A DNA stretch of 64,000 bases from an uncultured Clostridia bacterium (lineage in GTDB: Bacteria; Bacillota; Clostridia; Lachnospirales; CAG-274), in assembly GCA_947624015.1 (NCBI GenBank), contig CANQIA010000003.1, positions 1-64,000 of the forward strand, given 5' to 3'. Positions 9,020 through 18,998 of the stretch are shown here, piece by piece. How positions within the stretch are numbered: the first letter of the stretch is position 1; each line of letters begins with the position of its first letter. The position numbers were made by a program, and so were the translations under genes. The notes under the pieces were generated by a model. The model had not been told where the DNA came from. It did no database searches and saw only the letters and a list, made by a program, of their open reading frames with translations.

Positions 9020-10036
9020 ATGAATATGAAGGATGCTATCAAAAAGGTAGTGGAGGGAAATGATCTTACTCTTGACGAAGCAAAATCTGTAATGGAGCTT
9101 ATGCTCAGCGGCGAGGCAACGGAAGCCCAGATGGGAAGTTTTCTTACGGCTTTGAGAATGAAGGGCGAGACCATTGATGAAATAGTAGGCTTTGCCACTG
9201 TTATGCAGTCTGTTGCAAAACACGTGGCTCCTTCTACGGACATTAACTATATAGACCTTGTAGGCACAGGCGGAGACGGAGCCAACACATTTAATATTTC
9301 CACAACCTCCGCTCTTGTGGCAGCCGGCGCAGGAGTTCCTGTGGCAAAGCATGGCAACAGAGCAATATCCAGCAGAAGCGGTGCGGCTGACGTGCTGGAA
9401 GCCTTGGGCATAAATATTATGCTGGATGCGGATAAGGTTGAAAAATGTATAGAAGAGGTAGGAATGGGCTTTATGTTTGCGCCTATATTCAATCAGGCAA
9501 TAAAGAATGTAGGCAAAACAAGAAAGGATATAGGTATAAGGACGGTATTTAACATATTGGGACCCGTATCCAACCCCAGCAATGCCAAGGGAGCGGTAAT
9601 AGGCGTATTTACAGATGGACTTACAGAGCCTCTTGCAAAGGCAATGCACGCCATGGGCGTTGAAAGAGGCATGGTAGTATGCGGAAACGGCTCCACAGAC
9701 GAGATAACAAATATAGGAAAGACTCATGTCAGCGAAATAAAGAACGGCAGTGTGGTCTCCTATGATATCACTCCGGGAGATTTTGGTATCGCCGAGGCAA
9801 ATGCCGACGATATAAAAGGCGGCACAGGAGAAGAAAATGCCGTGATACTCAAGGATATACTTTCAGGCGCAAAGGGACCCAAGAGAGATGTTGTGCTTAT
9901 GAATGCAGGCGCAGCAATATATGTGGCAGGCATAGCAAAGAGCCTTGCCGAAGGCATAAAGCTTGCCGAGGAGTCCATAGACGGCGGAAAAGCAAAAGAA
10001 AAGCTCGACGCCCTTGTTGCATTCAGCAATAAATAA
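9020..10036 (+). CDS. trpD: Anthranilate phosphoribosyltransferase (isolated trpD)
   Basis: A 338-residue type IV phosphoribosyltransferase that joins anthranilate to PRPP in tryptophan synthesis. The PRPP motif GTGGDGANTFNIST, the KHGNRAISSRSGAADVLEALG motif and the DE(I)-containing GSTDEITNIG segment are all present. That set separates it from pyrimidine nucleoside phosphorylase, which shares the fold. The start at 9020 is chosen because GAAAGGA lies eight bases upstream; the earlier ATG at 8999 has no ribosome site. No other trp gene is in the window, so it stands outside any trp operon. Confidence 0.92.
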   Translation: MNMKDAIKKVVEGNDLTLDEAKSVMELMLSGEATEAQMGSFLTALRMKGETIDEIVGFATVMQSVAKHVAPSTDINYIDLVGTGGDGANTFNISTTSALVAAGAGVPVAKHGNRAISSRSGAADVLEALGINIMLDADKVEKCIEEVGMGFMFAPIFNQAIKNVGKTRKDIGIRTVFNILGPVSNPSNAKGAVIGVFTDGLTEPLAKAMHAMGVERGMVVCGNGSTDEITNIGKTHVSEIKNGSVVSYDITPGDFGIAEANADDIKGGTGEENAVILKDILSGAKGPKRDVVLMNAGAAIYVAGIAKSLAEGIKLAEESIDGGKAKEKLDALVAFSNK

Positions 10037-10073
10037 TTTGTACACATACTTTACACATAATTTAAAAATAACC

Positions 10074-10105
10074 AAGACCGTAGTTTTTCTGCGGTCTTTT
10101 TTGTT
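10074..10105 (+). terminator. Terminator after trpD
   Basis: AAGACCGTAG/CTGCGGTCTT-type stem with a short T-rich loop, followed by TTTTTT. Confidence 0.7.
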
Positions 10106-10275
10106 TAAAATATCCAGTAATTTTTTTTTGATTGTATATTTTACTAAAAAAAGTCAAATAATAATTGTGAATAAATGGTATGACAAATTCTTTTTGGATT
10201 TGTTATATTAATAACATAGAGAAAGTATCTGAACCAGACGTAACCTTATATATAAGTAAGAAAGGAGGGAAAAAT

Positions 10276-10755
10276 GTGTTTAATGTAGGCGACAGGGTGG
10301 TGTACCCTATGTATGGAGCAGGAATAATCGAAGGGATAGAAGAAAGGGTTATTGACGGTAAGAGCCTTACCTATTATGTACTTAACATATCTGTGGGTAA
10401 TCTTAAAATAATGGTATCTAGGGATAAGGCTGAAAAGGGCGGTCTGAGAGATATATGTCCTGCTGACGAAGTGCGCAATATAGTCAGCGGCGCCAGACCG
10501 ATAGAGATGTCCGATAATTGGAATCTCAGATATAAAAAAAATATGGAAACTCTCAAAACAGGCGATCTGTTTAAAATAATGGAGGTTTTTAAAACACTTA
10601 TTCTGAGGGAAAGAAACAAAAGTCTTTCCAGTGTTGAGAAAAAGCTTATGGGAACGGCTAAGCAAATAATATTAAGCGAGATCATATTATCACAGAATAT
10701 AGACAAGCCGTGTGCCGAGGAGCTTCTTATGAACGGCATTGCCGTATCATTATAA
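10276..10755 (+). CDS. CarD/CdnL family transcription regulator
   Basis: A 159-residue regulator. The N-terminal RNA-polymerase-interacting domain (about 1-60) begins MFNVGDRVVYPMYGAG, the classic CarD/TRCF opening, and is followed by an all-helical C-terminal DNA-contacting domain. CarD-family proteins bind the RNA polymerase beta lobe and stabilise open promoter complexes. The start is a GTG at 10276 with AAAGGAGG seven bases away. An ATG two bases earlier is out of frame, and the longer reading frame upstream reads through AT-rich leader. The gene ends before a terminator convergent with dnaJ. Confidence 0.88.
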   Translation: MFNVGDRVVYPMYGAGIIEGIEERVIDGKSLTYYVLNISVGNLKIMVSRDKAEKGGLRDICPADEVRNIVSGARPIEMSDNWNLRYKKNMETLKTGDLFKIMEVFKTLILRERNKSLSSVEKKLMGTAKQIILSEIILSQNIDKPCAEELLMNGIAVSL

Positions 10756-10788
10756 ATATAAAAGAGTGAAAATAACTAATTTTTAATT

Positions 10789-10817
10789 ATGGAGTGCTGT
10801 AAGCGCTCCATATTTTA
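10789..10817 (+). terminator. Terminator after carD-like gene
   Basis: Stem ATGGAGTGC/GCGCTCCAT with a short loop, followed by ATTTTA. Confidence 0.6.
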
Positions 10818-10827
10818 ATATAAAATT

Positions 10828-10850
10828 AAGGGTCGCATTTGCGACCCTAA
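10828..10850 (-). terminator. Terminator of the heat-shock operon
   Basis: Stem AGGGTCGCA/TGCGACCCT with a two-base loop just past the dnaJ stop; the minus-strand tail is AT-rich. Confidence 0.65.
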
Positions 10851-10855
10851 AAATT

Positions 10856-12001
10856 TTAACTGAACATCTTATCAAAGAAGCCCTTTTTCTTGGTATTCTT
10901 ATCCGTAAGGGTATCGCCGAACTTTTGCAGCAGATCCTTTTGATTTTGCTTAAGATCTGTGGGCACTATTACCTTAAGAGTGACCACAAGATTGCCTCTC
11001 ATTTTGTCGTTCCTTACGTTATATGCGCCCTTTCCCCTTAATGTGATCTTTGTTTCGGGCTGTGTTCCCGGCTTAATGGTATACTTTTCTTCGCCGTCGA
11101 TAGTCGGTATGGTTATTTCATCTCCGAGAGTTGCCTGAACTATGTTTATTGCCGCTTCAGTATAGAGATCGTTGCCGTCTCTTCTGAACTGTTTGCTCGG
11201 CATTACGTTAATTTTAATGTAAAGGTCGCCGTTGGGTCCGCCCTTTTGTCCGGCTCCGCCCATACCGTTTTTGCGTATGGATTGACCGTGCATTATGCCC
11301 TTGGGTATGTCTACCGTAATATTTTTCTTTACCTCAACATTGCCTCTTCCGCCGCAGTGAGGACATTTTTCCTTTATTATCTTACCCTCTCCGCCGCAGT
11401 CGGGACATACTCTTTCAGACGCCATAACGCCGAAGGGAGTTTGCTTTGAGACTCTTACTCTGCCTGTGCCGCCGCATTTTGTACAGTTCACAGGAGAGGT
11501 ACCCTTCTTGGCGCCGCTGCCGCCGCACTGGGAGCAGGTCTCGGATACGGGAATATTTATCTCCTTTTTACATCCGAACATAGACTCCTCAAATGTAATG
11601 GTCATATTCATCTGAAGGTCAGATCCCCTTGAAGGTCCGTTTCTTCTTGAGGAACCGCCGCCGAATATATCGCTGAAGCCGCCTCCGAAGCCGCCGAATA
11701 TATCGCCGAATATATCGCCCATATCCATACCGCTGAAGTTGCCCGTAAAGCCGCCGGCGCCGCCCATTCCGCCTTCAAAGGCAGCGTGTCCGTATTGGTC
11801 ATAAGCAGCCTTTTTCTGAGGATCGCTCAGTATCTCATATGCCTCGCTTACCTCCTTAAACTTTTCCTCTGCCACTTTATCGCCCGGGTTTGCATCGGGA
11901 TGGTATTTTTTAGCCATTTTTCTGTATGCTTTTTTTATTTCAGCGTCGGTTGCGGACTTATTTATGCCCAGCACCTCATAATAATCCCTTTTGGAAGCCA
12001 C
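10856..12001 (-). CDS. dnaJ: Chaperone DnaJ (Hsp40)
   Basis: A 381-residue co-chaperone that stimulates DnaK ATPase. The J domain (1-70) has the HPD triad at 34-36, followed by a Gly/Phe-rich linker. The zinc-binding domain has four repeats CSQCGGSG, CTKCGGTG, CPDCGGEG and CPHCGGRG, followed by the C-terminal substrate-binding domains. The likely start is the GTG at 12001 (MASKRDYYEV), six bases after GAGGTG; the reading frame begins at another GTG (12010) that overlaps this ribosome site. It is the last gene of hrcA-grpE-dnaK-dnaJ. A possible hairpin lies in the 100-base gap after dnaK. Confidence 0.96.
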   Translation of the reverse strand: MASKRDYYEVLGINKSATDAEIKKAYRKMAKKYHPDANPGDKVAEEKFKEVSEAYEILSDPQKKAAYDQYGHAAFEGGMGGAGGFTGNFSGMDMGDIFGDIFGGFGGGFSDIFGGGSSRRNGPSRGSDLQMNMTITFEESMFGCKKEINIPVSETCSQCGGSGAKKGTSPVNCTKCGGTGRVRVSKQTPFGVMASERVCPDCGGEGKIIKEKCPHCGGRGNVEVKKNITVDIPKGIMHGQSIRKNGMGGAGQKGGPNGDLYIKINVMPSKQFRRDGNDLYTEAAINIVQATLGDEITIPTIDGEEKYTIKPGTQPETKITLRGKGAYNVRNDKMRGNLVVTLKVIVPTDLKQNQKDLLQKFGDTLTDKNTKKKGFFDKMFS

Positions 12002-12028
12002 AAATATCACCTCGTTTTATATATCGCA

Positions 12029-12062
12029 AACAAAGAGCCAAAGCCATAGCCTTGACTCTTTG
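12029..12062 (-). promoter_or_regulatory. Hairpin between dnaK and dnaJ
   Basis: CAAAGAG at one end and CTCTTTG at the other frame a 34-base imperfect inverted repeat that also pairs CAAGG/CCTTG-like segments. It could reduce read-through to dnaJ or protect an RNA end. Confidence 0.4.
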
Positions 12063-12102
12063 CGTTAATTATCGGAACATGGTTCCCCAATGTACTTGCT
12101 TA

Positions 12103-13938
<1,836 letters not shown>

Positions 13939-13998
13939 TCATCTCTCCTTAAATTAATTGAATTCTATTAGTCATATACATTGGTTTTGTTTAAAACC

Positions 13999-14589
13999 CT
14001 AGTTGGCAACCTTGACCATGCTTGGTCTTATTACCTTATCTCCATGCTTATAGCCCTTTTGAAATACTTCCACAATAACATTGTCATCGCAGCTTTCATC
14101 GTCTATATGCATTACTGCCGCATGTACGTTAGGGTCGAAGGGCTGACCTTCGGCAGGTATCTCTTCAACGCCTATGCTCTGCAATACCTCGATAAACTGT
14201 TTGAGTATCATTTCTATACCCTTATAGGTACTGCTTTCCTTATCCTCAGACATATTTACCGCTCTTTCGAAATTATCTAATACGGGGAGTATCTTTTCAA
14301 CGGTATCTCTTACGCCGTTGCTGTACATACCCATTTTTTCGGAATTCGTCCTCTTGCGGAAATTTTCGAATTCGGCAAGTTGTCTGAGCCATTTATCATA
14401 ATTTTCTTTAGCAAGAGCCTCAGCTTTTTCAAGCTTTTGTTCAAGGGTCTCCTCCTTTGGCTCTTCAGCTTGTTCATCTGCCGATGCTTCGGCGGATGTA
14501 TCCGGTGCTTCCTCGGAAGCCTCCTTGACCGGTTCTTCGCTCTGAACCTCAGTATCCTTATCTTTTTCCAAATTTTCCTCTTTATTCAT
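13999..14589 (-). CDS. grpE: Nucleotide exchange factor GrpE
   Basis: About 196 residues from the ATG at 14589. An acidic low-complexity N-terminus (Glu, Ala and Asp-rich, about 1-55) is followed by a long coiled coil and the core motif LRQLAEFENFRKRT. The C-terminal beta domain ends with HAAVMHIDDES...GYKHGDKVIRPSMVKV, the family signature. It releases ADP from DnaK. The start overlaps the end of hrcA by eight bases. Two ATGs are adjacent, and the second sits five bases after GGAGG, so it is preferred. Confidence 0.95.
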   Translation of the reverse strand: MNKEENLEKDKDTEVQSEEPVKEASEEAPDTSAEASADEQAEEPKEETLEQKLEKAEALAKENYDKWLRQLAEFENFRKRTNSEKMGMYSNGVRDTVEKILPVLDNFERAVNMSEDKESSTYKGIEMILKQFIEVLQSIGVEEIPAEGQPFDPNVHAAVMHIDDESCDDNVIVEVFQKGYKHGDKVIRPSMVKVAN

Positions 14590-15646
14590 CATAACCTCCG
14601 TCCTCGCCGTCCACAAAGGCGCCTATTACATTGTCAAGCTTCTTGACGATCTCATTAAGCACCGAAACTGTCTGGCTGTAATTCATTCTTGTAGGACCGA
14701 TAATACCTATCTTGCCAACCGAATTTTTGCCAAAACGGTAATTGGTCCTTACTATACTGCAATCCCTCAGCTCCTCCATATTATTTTCTCCGCCGATAAT
14801 TATTTGTATTTTATCGGCTGATGTATCATCGCCCTCTCCTAAAAGGGTTATGAGCATATCCTTTTCCTCAAATGTCTGGAAAATATTCTTTGCCTTTGCT
14901 ACATCGCTGAATTCGGGAAATCCCAGAAGATTTCTGACGCCGCTTGTATAAACATGCACATCCTCTTCCTGCTGAACAGTGGATATAACAGCCTTGAATA
15001 CCTTTGTTATAAAATCGCCGTAGCTTGTATATTTGCCTACAAGCTTTGCAACATCTCCGCTGTTTATATCATCTATGGAATAGCCCTTTACAAGGCTGTT
15101 TATCTCGGCGGAAATGGTATTCAGTTCATCTGTGTTCGGAATATTTCTGCCTCTTATTATATGATTTTTGATAGCCTTGTTATCAAGTACCACAACGGCG
15201 GCAGCCTCATTCTCGTCTATGGGTATGAGCTGAATATGCTTTATACTGACCTTTTTGCTTTTAGGCTCCGTAACGACTGTGGTATAGCTTGTAAGCATAG
15301 CCAGAGCTTTTGCCGTTTGTTCCATCATATATTCTATCCTGTTTACGTTAAAGGATATGGCATTTTTAAGGAAATCCTCTTCCTCTCTCGAAAGCTCCTT
15401 GGATCGCATAAGATTGTCTACATAAAGTCTGTATCCCTTTTGCGACGGTACTCTGCCTGCCGAGGTATGAGGCTGCTCTATAAAGCCAAGCTCCTCAAGA
15501 TCGCTCATCTCATTTCTGATAGTAGCCGGAGATATACCCAAGTTGTATTTCCTCGCAATAGTACGGGAACCTATGGGCTCTGCCGTAGCAATGTAATCAG
15601 TGATAATAGCCTCTAATATTCTTATCTTTCTGTCATTTAGCTTCAT
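14582..15646 (-). CDS. hrcA: Heat-inducible transcription repressor HrcA
   Basis: A 354-residue repressor of class I heat-shock genes. The N-terminal winged helix (RKIRILEAIITDYI; SPATIRNEMSDLEELG; PHTSAGRVPSQKGYR) binds CIRCE, and a GAF-like domain follows with GPTRMNYSQTVSVL near the C-terminus. The longer reading frame begins at an ATG (15676) inside the CIRCE operator and would read through it, so the start at 15646 is chosen, matching the usual N-terminus. First gene of the operon it represses, giving autoregulation. Confidence 0.95.
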   Translation of the reverse strand: MKLNDRKIRILEAIITDYIATAEPIGSRTIARKYNLGISPATIRNEMSDLEELGFIEQPHTSAGRVPSQKGYRLYVDNLMRSKELSREEEDFLKNAISFNVNRIEYMMEQTAKALAMLTSYTTVVTEPKSKKVSIKHIQLIPIDENEAAAVVVLDNKAIKNHIIRGRNIPNTDELNTISAEINSLVKGYSIDDINSGDVAKLVGKYTSYGDFITKVFKAVISTVQQEEDVHVYTSGVRNLLGFPEFSDVAKAKNIFQTFEEKDMLITLLGEGDDTSADKIQIIIGGENNMEELRDCSIVRTNYRFGKNSVGKIGIIGPTRMNYSQTVSVLNEIVKKLDNVIGAFVDGEDGGYDE

Positions 15647-15664
15647 AGTATCACTTCTCTTTCT

Positions 15665-15693
15665 GTTAGCACTCATTTTAACTGAGTGCTAAC
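15665..15693 (-). promoter_or_regulatory. CIRCE operator
   Basis: Perfect TTAGCACTC - nine bases - GAGTGCTAA at 15666-15692, extended by one G/C pair on each side. This is the consensus HrcA binding site, ten bases downstream of the -10 and just before the hrcA ribosome site. Confidence 0.97.
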
Positions 15694-15702
15694 TGTAAGT
15701 AT

Positions 15703-15731
15703 AATATACCACAGCAGTCAAACTTTGTCAA
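15703..15731 (-). promoter_or_regulatory. Sigma-A promoter of hrcA-grpE-dnaK-dnaJ
   Basis: TTGACA (15731-15726), 17 bases, TATATT (15708-15703). The CIRCE element follows around and after the start point. Confidence 0.85.
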
Positions 15732-15775
15732 GCGTTTTTAATAAATTTTTTTGCAAGTTTTAAAAAAATAAAAAC

Positions 15776-15805
15776 TGCCGCAAAACATAGTGTTCTGCGG
15801 CAGCA
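15776..15805 (-). terminator. Terminator after the sulfhydrylase gene
   Basis: CTGCCGCA/TGCGGCAG-type stem with a loop of about twelve bases. On the minus strand a T-rich tail follows. Confidence 0.75.
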
Positions 15806-15866
15806 ATTTTGCTATATATGCCGTATCGAATCGGCTCATCATATATTATATATGTCTTATAGGGTA

Positions 15867-17135
15867 TCAGATCTTGTCAAGCGCCTGCTGAAGGTCGGCA
15901 ATTATATCATCAACATTTTCTATACCCACAGACATTCTTATAAGCTCGGGCTTAACTCCGCATTCCACAAGCTGTTCGTCCGTAAGCTGTCTGTGAGTTG
16001 AGGATGCGGGATGAAGAACGCTTGTTCTGGCATCGGCAACGTGGCACACTATCTTAGCAAGCTTTAGGCTGTCCATAAGCTTTGCGGAAGCGGCTCTTCC
16101 GCCTTTGGGACCGAAGGCGATCACGCCGCTGCATCCCTTTGGAAGATATTTGCAAGCATTCTTATAGTCGGGGCTTGATTTAAGTCCGGGATAGCTTACC
16201 CATTCTATTTTATCATTGTTTTCCAGATATTCGGCTACCTTTAATGCATTTTGCGAATGCCTTTCCATTCTCAGGTGGAGGGTCTCAAGTCCCAGATTGA
16301 GAAGGAAGCAGTTCATGGGAGCAGGTGTGCAGCCCAGATCTCTCATAAGCTGTACTCTTGCCTTTACGATATATGCAGATCTGCCGAAAGCCTCTGTGTA
16401 TACTATGCCGTGGTAGGATTCGTCGGGAGTGGTAAGCTCCTCAAATTTTCCGCCGGTCTTCCAGTCGAAATTACCGCTGTCAACTATAACGCCGCCCAAT
16501 GACACCGCATGACCGTCCATATATTTGGAAGTAGAGTGTATAACGATATCTGCGCCGAATGTAATGGGATTGCAAAGATAAGGCGTAGGGAAGGTATTGT
16601 CTATAATAAGGGGAATGCTGTGGCTGTGAGCCGCTTTTGCAAATTTTTCTATATCCAGCACACGGAGAGCAGGGTTTGCCAAGGTCTCGCCGAATATTAT
16701 TTTGGTCTCGGGTCTTATTTCCTTTTCCAGATCTTCGGGGGAAATATCGGGATCCACAAATGTTACGTCAATGCCGAATTTCTTAAGAGTGACCGAAAGG
16801 AGATTGTATGTACCGCCGTATATGGCAGTAGAGCTTATAATATGATCTCCTTCGTGGCATATATTCATAATTGCAATAAGTGAGGCAGCCTGTCCCGCTG
16901 AGGTAAGCATAGCGCCTACGCCGCCTTCAAGCTCTGCGATCTTTTTTTCAACGGCATCTGCTGTGGGATTGGCAAGACGGGTGTAGAAAAATCCGTCTTC
17001 TTTAAGATCGAAAAGATCTCCCATTTCCTGAGCTGATGAATATTTATAGGTAGTACTCTGTACTATGGGCACTACTCTTGGCTCTCCGTTACCGGGTTCA
17101 TAGCCTGACTGAACACATTTCGTTTCGATTTTCAT
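15867..17135 (-). CDS. metY: O-acetylhomoserine aminocarboxypropyltransferase / sulfhydrylase
   Basis: A 422-residue PLP enzyme of the Cys/Met metabolism family; it makes homocysteine from O-acetylhomoserine and sulfide in the cytoplasm. N-terminal ETKCVQSGYEPGNGEP is typical of MetY. Later come YTRLANPT, the SAGQAA phosphate-binding segment, IDNTFPTPYLCNPI and the PLP lysine in HSTSKYMDGH. The length (about 420, longer than CGS or MetB at ~380) favours MetY. The start at 17135 follows GGAGGT. Promoter TTGAAA-17-TATTAT lies at 17200-17172. I see no SAM riboswitch or T-box in the short leader. Confidence 0.9.
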   Translation of the reverse strand: MKIETKCVQSGYEPGNGEPRVVPIVQSTTYKYSSAQEMGDLFDLKEDGFFYTRLANPTADAVEKKIAELEGGVGAMLTSAGQAASLIAIMNICHEGDHIISSTAIYGGTYNLLSVTLKKFGIDVTFVDPDISPEDLEKEIRPETKIIFGETLANPALRVLDIEKFAKAAHSHSIPLIIDNTFPTPYLCNPITFGADIVIHSTSKYMDGHAVSLGGVIVDSGNFDWKTGGKFEELTTPDESYHGIVYTEAFGRSAYIVKARVQLMRDLGCTPAPMNCFLLNLGLETLHLRMERHSQNALKVAEYLENNDKIEWVSYPGLKSSPDYKNACKYLPKGCSGVIAFGPKGGRAASAKLMDSLKLAKIVCHVADARTSVLHPASSTHRQLTDEQLVECGVKPELIRMSVGIENVDDIIADLQQALDKI

Positions 17136-17171
17136 ATTTGTACCTCCAATTGTATTAATATCATTAATGAA

Positions 17172-17200
17172 ATAATAACACAATACGCAGCCGTTTTCAA
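17172..17200 (-). promoter_or_regulatory. Promoter of metY
   Basis: Minus-strand TTGAAA, 17 bases, TATTAT, with a leader of about 30 bases. Confidence 0.65.
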
Positions 17201-17291
17201 TTAATTTTTATCAATAGCCGTATGTTTGACATAAGAAAGATCCCGGCAATGGCTTGGTATTCACGGGATATACGGATATTATGGTACTTTT

Positions 17292-17371
17292 GTTGACAAA
17301 ACGGCTGAAGGAGTATAAAATCAAATTACAGGTTGACAAAACGGCTGTAGGAGTATAAAATCAAATTACAG
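17292..17371 (+). repeat. Tandem 40-bp duplication, each copy holding a full promoter
   Basis: Two adjacent 40-bp copies differ at one internal base (GAAGG versus GTAGG). Each has TTGACA, 17 bases, TAAAAT (17293-17321 and 17333-17361). They drive the secreted protein gene at 17394. Confidence 0.92.
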
Positions 17372-17393
17372 TATATATGGGATGGTGATATGT

Positions 17394-18560
17394 ATGAAAA
17401 GATTAATATTTACACTTGTGGTCTGTATGATGCTTTCATCTGTCTGCTTCGGACAGGAAACAAATACTTCAGATGTGTCGGTAAACAGTGCGGTAAAGTA
17501 TTCTCAGAGGTTTGACCCGGGCATATACGTTATAGGAAAGGATATAAACAGGGACAGGTATATGCTTATTGCAAACGATCCCGATGAAATAGCCTGTGTC
17601 GCCATATATGACGGCAAAAATTCTGTGGGTAAGCCCTTCGGCAGGAAATATTATCTCAAGGACAGGGAGTTTTATGACTATCCCAATATTTTTGAAGGCG
17701 AGGATCAGTTCGGAACAAGGGATGTGAGCTATCCGGAAAATCTGTATACACCCCTTTATTTTGATTATTTTGAATATGACACCATTCTGGATCTCAGTGG
17801 GTTTATAAATAATAAAACCCTTGAGAACTGCTATATAGAGCTTGTGAACTGCTATGCCGTTTTGGAAAATGAGGCGCCGCCTCTTGATCCGTCAAGGAAT
17901 GGTATGTTCAGAGTGGGGACAGATCTGCCTCCGGGAGAATATACCGTAAGCAGTGTAATAACGGACGAGGGAAATGAAGAATATGCCATAATGGGCGATT
18001 ATTTCAGCATAATAAAGTCTGCGGGACTCAATTTCAACGACAGCAGGCAGCCCTATTATTCATCTGATATTGCCGACAGATATTCCGTAAAGCTAAGCTA
18101 CGGAGATTATATCGTAAAGAAGGATGTTACCCTTGAAAACAGCGCCGTATCATATAAGCTGACTCCCAGAAAAAAGACGGCTTTGACAACGGATAAAAAA
18201 TACGACTTTTCGCAGGTGGGCGAAGGCTTCAGGAAAAACGTTATGGACACCGTGTATTCAAAGCTTATGGGAAAAGCATATTTCAGGACGGTCAATGAGG
18301 AAAACCGTATAACGGATGCGTGGCTTTCATCTGCAAAAAATGATTCGGAAAGAAAATTTGCCTATATGGTAAAGGAAATGTACAGGCTCTATAATTATGA
18401 TATGCTGAATGTCTCCGAAATAAAAAATCGGTCTGCCATTGCAGAGAGAAAGGATGAAATATATGATGAGTACAGACAGCTTTTCAACAGAATAAAGGCT
18501 GCGGAAAGCTTTGCCGATATAGAGTATGTATGCGGCAAGGTAGTGCTCAACAGATATTAA
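17394..18560 (+). CDS. Secreted protein of unknown function with 'DxPxGEY' modules
   Basis: Predicted exported protein of 388 residues. The signal peptide MKRLIFTLVVCMMLSSVCFG is cut near residue 20. It carries two related beta units that begin RFDPGIYVIGKDINRDRY (about 35) and MFRVGTDLPPGEYTV (about 170). The '(I/V)GxDLPxGEYxV' pattern recurs in many Firmicute surface proteins of unknown role. The C-terminal ~120 residues are charged and helical. No cell-wall anchor is visible. ATG 17394 is preferred, with GGTG as a weak ribosome site; an in-frame ATG lies at 17382. The gene stands behind two tandem promoters and ends at a strong hairpin shared with the 6S RNA. Confidence 0.75.
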   Translation: MKRLIFTLVVCMMLSSVCFGQETNTSDVSVNSAVKYSQRFDPGIYVIGKDINRDRYMLIANDPDEIACVAIYDGKNSVGKPFGRKYYLKDREFYDYPNIFEGEDQFGTRDVSYPENLYTPLYFDYFEYDTILDLSGFINNKTLENCYIELVNCYAVLENEAPPLDPSRNGMFRVGTDLPPGEYTVSSVITDEGNEEYAIMGDYFSIIKSAGLNFNDSRQPYYSSDIADRYSVKLSYGDYIVKKDVTLENSAVSYKLTPRKKTALTTDKKYDFSQVGEGFRKNVMDTVYSKLMGKAYFRTVNEENRITDAWLSSAKNDSERKFAYMVKEMYRLYNYDMLNVSEIKNRSAIAERKDEIYDEYRQLFNRIKAAESFADIEYVCGKVVLNRY

Positions 18561-18600
18561 TAACGATTTTAAAATATAAACTGACCTATATACAAAAAAT

Positions 18601-18630
18601 AAGACTGTCCTTGCGGACAGTCTTTCTTTT
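18601..18630. terminator. Bidirectional terminator between secreted protein gene and 6S RNA
   Basis: Perfect ten-bp stem AAGACTGTCC/GGACAGTCTT with loop TTGC. It has T-rich tails on both strands. Confidence 0.85.
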
Positions 18631-18634
18631 GTAA

Positions 18635-18834
18635 AAAAATCCGAAATGCCGTTCCCGGTATTTTGACACCTAGCCAAGCTAGGTGGGTTATCGCAACGAT
18701 GCAATCTGTCTTCCTCTGCCCAAAGGGAATTAGCTTGAGGCCTGACATATACAGCGTATATAGAAATCCCGTTATAATAATGTAGGTTCAAAATAGTAGG
18801 GTGGCGAACATTCCAGACTATATTTACTTTTGTT
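18635..18834 (-). ncRNA. ssrS: 6S RNA
   Basis: No protein explains this stretch. On the minus strand it reads TGTTCGCCACCCT, TTTTGAACCTACAT, AACGGGA, then TCAGGCCTCAAG, GGGCAGAGGAAG, and CCACCTAG...CTAGGTGTCAAAAT. I recognise this order as 6S RNA of Clostridia. The ends pair (TGGAATG near the 5' end with CATTTCG near the 3' end), and a purine/pyrimidine-rich central bubble lies between, giving the long hairpin that mimics an open promoter and binds sigma-A RNA polymerase. A strong promoter and a terminator bracket it. The ends are approximate. Confidence 0.85.
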
Positions 18835-18840
18835 ATTTTG

Positions 18841-18869
18841 AGTATACCATATTGTTTGTCATATTTCAA
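18841..18869 (-). promoter_or_regulatory. Promoter of 6S RNA
   Basis: TTGAAA (18869-18864), 17 bases, TATACT (18846-18841), about seven bases before the inferred RNA start. Confidence 0.8.
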
Positions 18870-18920
18870 GGTATTATGATTAAAAATATATTACAGTTTT
18901 GCTACAATTTACATTGATCG

Positions 18921-18949
18921 ATTTTCCCGTGACCTGGTCACGGGAAAAT
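18921..18949. repeat. 29-bp near-perfect palindrome
   Basis: ATTTTCCCGTGACC, one T, then GGTCACGGGAAAAT. It lies past the 3' end of the small membrane protein gene. With no T-tract after either arm it is a poor terminator; it could be a protein-binding palindrome or a processing hairpin. Confidence 0.85.
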
Positions 18950-18998
18950 TGTATATATTATGGCAAAAAGCCGAGGTCGTGTTCAGAAGATAAAAGTT

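Noticed and set aside
9247..9727. Minus-strand open frames opposite trpD
   Set aside because: The plus strand has every TrpD motif; the antisense frames have no ribosome site.
15647..15676. Longer HrcA N-terminus beginning inside CIRCE
   Set aside because: It would translate the operator; the ATG at 15646 gives the usual HrcA start.
18327..18869. 180-residue open frame on the minus strand across the 6S RNA and the end of the secreted protein gene
   Set aside because: Covers the 6S promoter and conserved RNA blocks, has no ribosome site and reads antisense in its second half.
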